From positions 1 through 7,765 of the forward strand of contig DNTA01000214.1 of assembly GCA_003500135.1 (NCBI GenBank): a DNA stretch of 7,765 nt. Direction: 5' to 3'. Below, piece after piece: positions 1 through 5,871 of this stretch (position 1 is the first letter of the stretch; each line of letters opens with the position of its first letter). Under the pieces are notes generated by a model. It did no database searches. It was not told the DNA's origin and saw nothing but the letters and a program-made list of their open reading frames with translations. The DNA comes from Cytophagales bacterium. Lineage in GTDB: Bacteria > Bacteroidota > Bacteroidia > Cytophagales > Cyclobacteriaceae. A program made the translations under genes and the position numbers.

Positions 1-401
1 CAAAAGTGATCTATTTCATTTACGACAAAGATGAAGCAGATAAGTGTATTCCGGTTGAGAAATATTTGAAAAAGAAGGGGTATGAAGTAATAAAGAATGA
101 ATTCGAAGGGGACCCGAACCAATTGCGCGATCTACATCGCAAAAACCTGAAGATGTGTGATGCTACGTTAATTTATTATGGGTATCATAACGATAAGTGG
201 ATGAGAAGTAAGCTGAACGATATGATGAAATCTTTAGGGATGGGAAGAGATAAGCCGATAAGCCCTAAAGGTATTTTGGTCGATAAAGCATTACAATTTC
301 AGGAAAAATTGGATTTTGGTAAAGATGCTATGGTCTTAACCAGTTCCGGGGAGTTTAACCCGGATGCCATAGAACCCTTTTTGGCCAGGTTAACAAATTA
401 G
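1..401 (+). CDS. TIR-like domain protein, C-terminal part (5' end outside window)
   Basis: The reading frame is open from the left edge to a TAG stop at 399-401. A GTG at 6 could serve as a start, but the frame continues upstream of it and the fold would begin abruptly there. I therefore read this as the C-terminal domain of a longer protein. Numbering from the GTG, residues 2-6 form a first beta-strand (IYFIY). An alternating strand/helix pattern follows, with a strand plus conserved-looking block at 52-70 (CDATLIYYG, then KWMRSKL) and a terminal helix (PFLARL). This matches the TIR-like module I recall at the C-terminus of bacterial proteins whose N-terminus is DUF4062; that upstream part is inferred, not seen. 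At the position of the TIR NADase glutamate (W65 plus four) there is K69, so NAD+ cleavage is unlikely and a scaffold or signalling role is more plausible. The stop abuts the start of the STAND NTPase gene with no spacer, suggesting translational coupling and joint function. Confidence 0.75.
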   Translation, partial: KVIYFIYDKDEADKCIPVEKYLKKKGYEVIKNEFEGDPNQLRDLHRKNLKMCDATLIYYGYHNDKWMRSKLNDMMKSLGMGRDKPISPKGILVDKALQFQEKLDFGKDAMVLTSSGEFNPDAIEPFLARLTN

Positions 402-3400
402 ATGAAAGCGCAGGAAACCTTTATTAACGAATCTACCACCACAACCGAATATCTTATCAATCCCTTTCCGGGGCTTAGACCATTCGGATTTGAGGAAAGT
501 CATCTGTTTTTTGGTCGTGAAGGTCAAAGCGATGAAGTGTTGCTCAATTTAGCAAGGCATAGATTTGTAGCAGTATTAGGTGCATCAGGAGGTGGTAAGT
601 CCTCACTAATGTATTGCGGTCTTATTCCTATTCTCTATGGCGGCTTTATGACCAACGCCGGCTCTGAATGGACAGTCATTACGGTTCGTCCGGGTATTAC
701 CCCGCTGGAAAATTTGGCCGAGGCCATCATTGAAAAAGATGAAAATTACAATAATGCTACAACCGAAGAGCTTGAGATTGGAAAATCTATCACCAATACG
801 ATCATTCGCAGTAGCTCTATGGGTTTGGTGGATGCCATAAAACAGATCAACGTCAAATCCTCATCGAATATATTCATTCTTATCGACCAGTTTGAAGAGC
901 TGTTTCGATTTATCAAAACCGAGGGTGACGCAAAAGCAAAAAGTGAAGCGGCAGCATTCGTTAATTTATTAATAAAAAGTATTCAACAGAGTGAGGTGCC
1001 GGTTTATGTGGCGATGACCATGCGCTCTGACTTCATAGGTGACTGCTCACAATTCCCTGAACTTACGCATATAATCAATAAAAGCCATTATCTCATTCCA
1101 CAAATGACCCGTGAGCAAATGAGACTGGCAATTGAAGGACCAGTAGCAGTTGGCGGGGGGCAAATAACGAATCGATTGGCCCATCAGCTACTAAACGATA
1201 TTGGCAATAACCCGGACCAGCTTCCCGTATTGCAGCATGCAATGATGCGTACGTGGGACTACTGGACGAAACACAAAAAGGATAACGAGCCCATTGACCT
1301 AAGGCATTACATTGCAATAGGCAAAATTAGCGAGGCACTTTCCCAACACGCTAACGAGGCTTACTCGGAACTTTCAAAGAGGGAAAAAGAAATTTGTGAA
1401 ATACTATTTAAATGTCTCACCGAGAAAAGCTCTGATAACACTGGTGCGCGCAAGTCAGCACGCGTTAAAGAAATAGCTCATATAGCAGAAGCTTCAGAGC
1501 AAGAGGTCACCAATGTTATCGATTGCTTTCGTGCTCCCGGCAGATCTCTTTTAATGCCTTCATCCGATATAGTTCTTCATGGAAACTCTCTTATTGAAAT
1601 CTCTCATGAGAGTCTTATGCGAATATGGCAGCGCCTGAAAGTATGGGTTGAAGATGAAGCAGAATCGGCCAATATGTATCGAAGGCTTTCAGAGGCGGCT
1701 AAAATGCACCAGGTAGGTAAAACAGGCCTTTGGAGACCACCAGATCTTCAATTGGCCATAAACTGGATGAATAAACAAAAACCTACCAGGGTATGGGCAG
1801 AAAGGTATAATCAATATTACGAACTGGCTATAAGTTTTCTGGAAAACTCAAGGGAAACTTACGAAAATGAACAGCGCGCAAGGGAACTGATGCAAAGACG
1901 TATGCTAAGGCGTACAAGGGCCGTTGCTGTTCTCTTGGGTGTAGCGGCCGTTATATCCATGCTATTTTTCGTTTTTGGATGGGTGCAGAAAATGGAATCG
2001 GAAAAGCAGGCGGAATTGGCAACACAAAGTGCTATAGAAGCTGAAAAGCAGGCGAAACTGGCCCGCTCGGCAAAAGCACGCGCTGAGGTTGAAGCTGACA
2101 AAGCACGTGAACAAAAAGAAAGAGCTGAAGCAGCCAGAAAAGAAGCTGAGAAAAGTGAAGCGTATGCTTTGGAACAAAAAAGTTTTGCAGAATTAAAAGA
2201 ACAGGAAGCATTTCAGCAAAAAGAAATTGCCGAGTATCAAAAAGTTGAAGCAGATATAGCAAGGGTATTTGCATTAGAACAGGAACGAATTGCCCGTATT
2301 GAACGTGATAAAGCTGATCGGCTGAGGATGCTTTCCATATCTCAATCCATGGCGTTAAAATCCCTGTCGGTAGGTAGTGAAGACCTTCAGGGGCTGTTGG
2401 CTCAACAAGCTTACAAGTTTAATGAAGAATATCAGGGCAATAGTTATGATAATTTTATTTATGATGGATTGTATTATGCATTAAAAGGCATTGAAGGAGA
2501 GGATTTTAACCGTTTTAAACAGCATAAGGATTTAGTTAGGGCAATAGCTTATGAACCGGATGGCACACAATATTATACCACTGGCAGCGATGGTAAAATA
2601 TATATGTGGGAAAGTTTCGACAACACCGCCCAGCTTTTGTATAAGCATAACTACATCAATTATGAAATGAAAGTAAGCAAAGACGGCCAGTTCCTAGTAG
2701 TTGCCGGGGAAGCGCCTTATGTATTAGTGATAGATTTACTCTCATTTAATTATCAAAAAATTTACGGTCACAACGGCCCGGTTACAGAATTAAAATTTTT
2801 ACATAATAAAGCGATGTTCCTTTCATATGGAACAAATGACAAAACATTGAGGATCAACGACCTGGAGAATTTCCAAAGCACTGAACTTAAAGTTTTCAAC
2901 CATAGGGTTACAGCCATGGCAGTCAGTAATGATGATGAGCTTCTTATCTCGGCAAATGAAATGGGACAACTACATTTCTGGAACCTCGATAATATAGGAG
3001 AAACCATAAAAGTTATTGATATTACTGAACAACCCATACATGCAATTTCATTTAACCATGGAGGTGATCTACTTGCTATAGGAAATGAAGATGGGGTAGT
3101 ATTTTTAGCTGACATGGAAAATGGAGTAGAAGGGTTTAAAATATTAAGCGGTTTGTTGGGGCAGGAGTCCAGAGTATCGGAAATTGTATTCAGTAATAAC
3201 AATGAACTTCTGGCCACCGCCAGTTATGATGGGTCGGTACAGATGTGGATCATGGATCATCTCAATAAGCTACCATTGACCTTCAAAGATCATAATGATT
3301 ATGTCTGGAGTATAAGTTTTAATCCTTCCGGCAATTATTTATTGACGGGTTCGAGGGATGGCAGTTTAAAGGTCTGGCCTACTCGTGCAACGTTGATGTC

Positions 3401-3497
3401 TGATAAATTATGTGAAAGATTGGGCAGAAATCTGACAAGAAGGGAATGGGATAGATACGTAGGTGAAGATATTGATTTTAGAAACACTTGTAAATAA
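402..3497 (+). CDS. nSTAND1 NTPase with transmembrane helix, coiled coil and C-terminal WD40 propeller
   Basis: Predicted membrane-anchored STAND-class ATPase of 1031 residues. An entry motif typical of nSTAND1 (NPFPGLRPF, then LFFGRE) is at 20-40. The Walker A P-loop is at 60-68 (GASGGGKSS, K66), Walker B at 157-168 (IFILIDQFEELF, D162), and an MRSDF segment at 207-211 lies where the family has a conserved arginine. Helical/winged-helix signatures follow at 272-287 (DQLPVLQHAMMRTWDY) and 399-415 (HESLMRIWQRLKVW). One transmembrane helix spans about 506-526 and is preceded by a basic cluster (RRMLRRTR), predicting a cytoplasmic N-terminus and periplasmic C-terminus. Residues 530-640 are an Ala/Glu/Lys/Gln-rich coiled coil. 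About seven WD40 blades cover 705-995, with blade-ending tryptophans at 736, 860, 949 and 992. The tail at 1004-1030 (LCERLGRNLT, then EWDRYVGED) resembles the conserved end of nSTAND1-WD40 proteins. STAND NTPases act as ligand-gated switches in signalling or conflict systems; the ligand and output here are unknown. The ATG directly follows the previous gene's stop. Confidence 0.93.
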   Translation: MKAQETFINESTTTTEYLINPFPGLRPFGFEESHLFFGREGQSDEVLLNLARHRFVAVLGASGGGKSSLMYCGLIPILYGGFMTNAGSEWTVITVRPGITPLENLAEAIIEKDENYNNATTEELEIGKSITNTIIRSSSMGLVDAIKQINVKSSSNIFILIDQFEELFRFIKTEGDAKAKSEAAAFVNLLIKSIQQSEVPVYVAMTMRSDFIGDCSQFPELTHIINKSHYLIPQMTREQMRLAIEGPVAVGGGQITNRLAHQLLNDIGNNPDQLPVLQHAMMRTWDYWTKHKKDNEPIDLRHYIAIGKISEALSQHANEAYSELSKREKEICEILFKCLTEKSSDNTGARKSARVKEIAHIAEASEQEVTNVIDCFRAPGRSLLMPSSDIVLHGNSLIEISHESLMRIWQRLKVWVEDEAESANMYRRLSEAAKMHQVGKTGLWRPPDLQLAINWMNKQKPTRVWAERYNQYYELAISFLENSRETYENEQRARELMQRRMLRRTRAVAVLLGVAAVISMLFFVFGWVQKMESEKQAELATQSAIEAEKQAKLARSAKARAEVEADKAREQKERAEAARKEAEKSEAYALEQKSFAELKEQEAFQQKEIAEYQKVEADIARVFALEQERIARIERDKADRLRMLSISQSMALKSLSVGSEDLQGLLAQQAYKFNEEYQGNSYDNFIYDGLYYALKGIEGEDFNRFKQHKDLVRAIAYEPDGTQYYTTGSDGKIYMWESFDNTAQLLYKHNYINYEMKVSKDGQFLVVAGEAPYVLVIDLLSFNYQKIYGHNGPVTELKFLHNKAMFLSYGTNDKTLRINDLENFQSTELKVFNHRVTAMAVSNDDELLISANEMGQLHFWNLDNIGETIKVIDITEQPIHAISFNHGGDLLAIGNEDGVVFLADMENGVEGFKILSGLLGQESRVSEIVFSNNNELLATASYDGSVQMWIMDHLNKLPLTFKDHNDYVWSISFNPSGNYLLTGSRDGSLKVWPTRATLMSDKLCERLGRNLTRREWDRYVGEDIDFRNTCK
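1989..2321 (+). repeat. Coiled-coil coding segment with a 42-nt near-duplication
   Basis: This part of the STAND gene encodes residues 530-640, a continuous run rich in A, E, K, Q and R with heptad-like spacing and no proline or glycine. Within it, gaaaagcagg occurs at 2001 and again at 2043, exactly 42 nt apart, which is 14 codons or two heptads. The surrounding protein (EKQAEL, then EKQAKL) is also repeated. This suggests growth of the coil by in-frame duplication. The low-complexity composition also produces spurious long open frames on the minus strand here. Confidence 0.6.
2514..3386 (+). other. WD40 beta-propeller region of the STAND protein (about seven blades)
   Basis: Seven blade-like repeats can be placed at roughly residues 705-737, 747-778, 789-821, 833-862, 879-905, 924-951 and 964-993. 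The best blades have the usual form: a His/Asp start, a hydrophobic strand, a turn such as PDG or PSG, T/S-G/A-S, then DG or MG and a closing strand ending in W (KIYMW, QLHFW, VQMW, LKVW). Blades two, three and five are degenerate. Seven is the standard number for a closed WD40 ring, so the propeller is probably complete. Blade boundaries were placed by eye. Confidence 0.8.
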
Positions 3498-3513
3498 ACG
3501 CATTTAAGCTCAA
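3498..3513 (+). other. 16-nt spacer between STAND and barrel genes, no recognisable signal
   Basis: The short A/T-rich gap has no hairpin followed by T's and no purine-rich Shine-Dalgarno block before the ATG at 3514. The lack of a Shine-Dalgarno sequence is usual in Bacteroidota, and the spacing fits one continuous transcript. Confidence 0.5.
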
Positions 3514-4596
3514 ATGCTCAGGAAAATATTTTTTTGGTCGGTTTTATTTTTTGGAAAGGCTACTTTACTAATTGCTCAAAGTGAATGCTCTCAGCTTATA
3601 CGTCAGGCTGAAGATAAATTTGAATTAGGGAGGTTATATGAAGTTACCGACTTATTATCTCGTTGCACCAGCAATAGTAACCTTTCCGATGAGGAACGAG
3701 TGGAAGCGCTTCGATTACAAACGTTAAGTTACCTATATCTGGATTATTTTGAACAAGCCGATGAGTCCTATCTACAACTACTTAAAACTAATCCACTTTA
3801 TGAAGTTGATTTGATCAATGATCCAAATGAATTAATAAAGCATCATCAAAAGTTCACAACAAAACCTTTTATTTCTTTCCATGTGATAAAACTAGGTGTT
3901 AACAAAAGCTTTTATCAGGAAATAGTAAACCACAGTTTTTCAGGCTTTGAAGAAAGCGAAACTATGCAAAACAAATCAGGCATTAGTATCGCGGCCGGAG
4001 TGGAATTTGCCTTGTATAAAGAGCTACATTTAACAGTAGATTTTCAATTTTCGAGATTTACTCATCAGCAATTGGGACGATATTTTAACGATGCAAACAA
4101 CTTTTATCAACCTGTTTTGAAACAAAATCATACCTTTTTAGAATTCCCGATAGCTTTAAAATATATCGTTCCGGTTAAAAAACGTTGGTCACCATATATT
4201 TTAGCTGGGATAATACCAGCCACATTACTAAATGCCAGTGCAACAAATGTAACTAGAACAGTAAACCAGGGCGGGGATGCATTTTCGAACGAAGTGGCTG
4301 ACATAGGTGAGTTAAACGAGCTAAGGGTAAAAAATAATTTCTCTTACTTCGCCGGACTTGGCGTGCAGTATATGATCGGTAAAAATTACCTCACATTTGA
4401 ATTGCGGTATGCAAGGGGAATGAAGAACCTGGTTGATGAAAATAGCAGGTACAAATGGGTATCGGAGGATACTGAAAATCGTCAGTACCATTTTCCATTA
4501 AATTTTGTAGACGATGATTTCCTGATCGATTATGCTTCGTTTACTATAGGTTTTATCAAGCCTATGTATTATCCAAGAAAAATTAAAAAGAAGTGA
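3514..4596 (+). CDS. Outer-membrane beta-barrel protein with N-terminal TPR-like domain
   Basis: Predicted exported protein of 360 residues. Residues 1-21 form a signal peptide: basic LRK, a hydrophobic core, and an IAQ-type end, with cleavage probably near residues 21-22. Residues 23-113 are helical and TPR-like (QAEDKFELGRLYEV; ALRLQTLSYLYLDYFEQAD; LLKTNPLYEVD). The rest, about 117-350, alternates polar and hydrophobic residues and is rich in aromatics and glycine, as in small outer-membrane barrels of the PorT-like/OMP_b-brl type. Examples are SGISIAAGVEFAL, LTVDFQFSRFTH, FPIALKYIV, YFAGLGVQYMIG and YLTFELRYARGM. The barrel would sit in the outer membrane with the TPR-like domain in the periplasm, where it could bind a protein partner; the periplasmic WD40 domain of the preceding gene product is an obvious candidate (inference). 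The highly basic tail (KIKKK) is unusual for a barrel, which normally ends in an aromatic residue. The exact barrel family is uncertain. The ATG at 3514 is chosen because the signal peptide starts immediately after it. Confidence 0.82.
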   Translation: MLRKIFFWSVLFFGKATLLIAQSECSQLIRQAEDKFELGRLYEVTDLLSRCTSNSNLSDEERVEALRLQTLSYLYLDYFEQADESYLQLLKTNPLYEVDLINDPNELIKHHQKFTTKPFISFHVIKLGVNKSFYQEIVNHSFSGFEESETMQNKSGISIAAGVEFALYKELHLTVDFQFSRFTHQQLGRYFNDANNFYQPVLKQNHTFLEFPIALKYIVPVKKRWSPYILAGIIPATLLNASATNVTRTVNQGGDAFSNEVADIGELNELRVKNNFSYFAGLGVQYMIGKNYLTFELRYARGMKNLVDENSRYKWVSEDTENRQYHFPLNFVDDDFLIDYASFTIGFIKPMYYPRKIKKK

Positions 4597-4599
4597 TTG

Positions 4600-5862
4600 A
4601 TGAAGACAATAGTGGGATTTTTTAAATTATATCTGCGGAATCCGGTAACACTATTACATGTGCTCGTACCCTTTTTCTTAGCTTCCTGCTATGATGAAAA
4701 TGATTTGGTAAAACAAAGCGAGGTAACTTTCATAAAAACCTATGGTGGTGTCGGGGTTGATGTTATGAACGATTTGATTCAATCGTCTGATGGAGGTTAT
4801 GTATTGGCTGGTTATAGTACGTCATTTTCCAATGGTGGCAAAGATTGGTTCATCGTAAAAACCGATGGTTCAGGCAATCAACTATGGCAAACAAATATAG
4901 GAGGGATCGGTGATGATGAGGCAAGGGCCATTGTAGAAAGCAATGGGAACTATGCAGTTACAGGTTTCCTTTCGGATGGTTCCGGCGACCAACTTGCTTC
5001 AGTTGCAATTATCTCAGGATCAGGCAGTTTGATAGATTCAATTTCTTATAATATTCCAGGTAGAAACTTAAGCCCCAATGATATTTTTCACTTTTCTTAT
5101 GGTGGCTATATGGTTGTGGGATCATTTTCTGGTGGTCAAAGTAGTTTTTTAATCGATTTAGACGAAAGCCTTGGTTTTAGAAGGGATAGTGTTGAAATCC
5201 TCGGGGCTACAGATACCTATAATGGCACTTTTATCGGTCAACGCGTATTCGAAACCTCTGACCCCGACAAAGTAGTTGTGATCAGCACATCGGGTTTCCG
5301 AGATGACCCGGTGAATTTGCAATCTACTAATATTACCATTGAAGAATATTTTGTAAATGGAATTGGACTGAAGGGAAATGGTAAATCTTTCGGCGATACC
5401 AACAGCAACATTGCAAATTCAGGAGGTCAGCTGTTTGATGAAGGTTACATTTTATGCGGTAGTACTATTAATAATGGAGTGGCTTACCCCACTTTAGTCA
5501 GGTCAAGACCGGCATCCAGTCAATTTGAAGAGCTTTGGAGCAAAGTATTTTTGGAAAATCCGGGTGAGAATATTTTGGATGTATCCCTTGCTTCCGATGG
5601 AGGGTATTTATTAGCTACCTCAAGGGAAATACCCAATTACGGCAGTGATATCGGCTTGATCAAAACGGATGTAAATGGGAATATTGTTTGGCAAAACTTT
5701 TTTGGTAGTTCTCTTGACGATACAGGAATAGAGGTAATTGAATTAGAAGGAGGGCAAATATTAATTGGTGGCGTAATTGGCTTTGATATTGGTTCAGAAG
5801 AAGGTGGAAATCTTAAAATGTGCCTGATAAAGACAAACAAATTTGGTGAATTAAAACCCTAG
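4600..5862 (+). CDS. Outer-membrane lipoprotein with predicted beta-propeller fold
   Basis: Predicted lipoprotein of 420 residues. A lipobox ending FFLASC puts the lipidated cysteine at residue 30. The following residues, YDEND, are acidic and resemble the surface-export signals of Bacteroidota lipoproteins. The rest is about seven repeats of roughly 50 residues. Each has a GG/GD start, a strand, a DGGY-L-AG type turn and a final K-TD-x-x-GN-x-x-W strand. Clear copies are at about 47-99 (SSDGGYVLAG; VKTDGSGNQLWQ), 318-367 (ASDGGYLLAT; IKTDVNGNIVWQNFFG) and 368-420 (LEGGQILIGG; IKTNKFGELK). The pattern matches the propeller-like repeats of many Bacteroidota surface proteins, often of unknown function. 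No T9SS C-terminal domain is present; the protein simply ends with the last blade. The ATG at 4600 is preferred over an in-frame TTG at 4597. It starts 3 nt after the barrel gene's stop, so the two are probably translated together. A role as a surface-exposed partner of the barrel or of the giant protein downstream is inference. Confidence 0.8.
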   Translation: MKTIVGFFKLYLRNPVTLLHVLVPFFLASCYDENDLVKQSEVTFIKTYGGVGVDVMNDLIQSSDGGYVLAGYSTSFSNGGKDWFIVKTDGSGNQLWQTNIGGIGDDEARAIVESNGNYAVTGFLSDGSGDQLASVAIISGSGSLIDSISYNIPGRNLSPNDIFHFSYGGYMVVGSFSGGQSSFLIDLDESLGFRRDSVEILGATDTYNGTFIGQRVFETSDPDKVVVISTSGFRDDPVNLQSTNITIEEYFVNGIGLKGNGKSFGDTNSNIANSGGQLFDEGYILCGSTINNGVAYPTLVRSRPASSQFEELWSKVFLENPGENILDVSLASDGGYLLATSREIPNYGSDIGLIKTDVNGNIVWQNFFGSSLDDTGIEVIELEGGQILIGGVIGFDIGSEEGGNLKMCLIKTNKFGELKP

Positions 5863-5871
5863 TTTAATTAG

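Noticed and set aside
1859..2274. Several overlapping minus-strand frames opposite the coiled coil
   Set aside because: Their Ser/Phe/Cys/Leu-rich products are the expected antisense readout of the Glu/Lys/Ala/Gln-rich coil codons.
2768..3217. 149-codon open frame on the minus strand within the WD40 region
   Set aside because: It lies wholly opposite a well-supported gene, its product is Ser/Leu-rich without recognisable motifs, and no gene-like context surrounds it. It is a shadow of the + strand codons.
4597..4599. TTG as start codon of the lipoprotein gene
   Set aside because: It would add one residue before an ATG at 4600 and abut the upstream stop. ATG is much more common as a start, and the signal peptide is equally good from it.
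5863..5871. Possible terminator or promoter between lipoprotein and surface-protein genes
   Set aside because: The gap is only 9 A/T-rich bases with no inverted repeat. No clear Bacteroidota-type promoter (TTTG with TAnnTTTG) could be placed just upstream with confidence.
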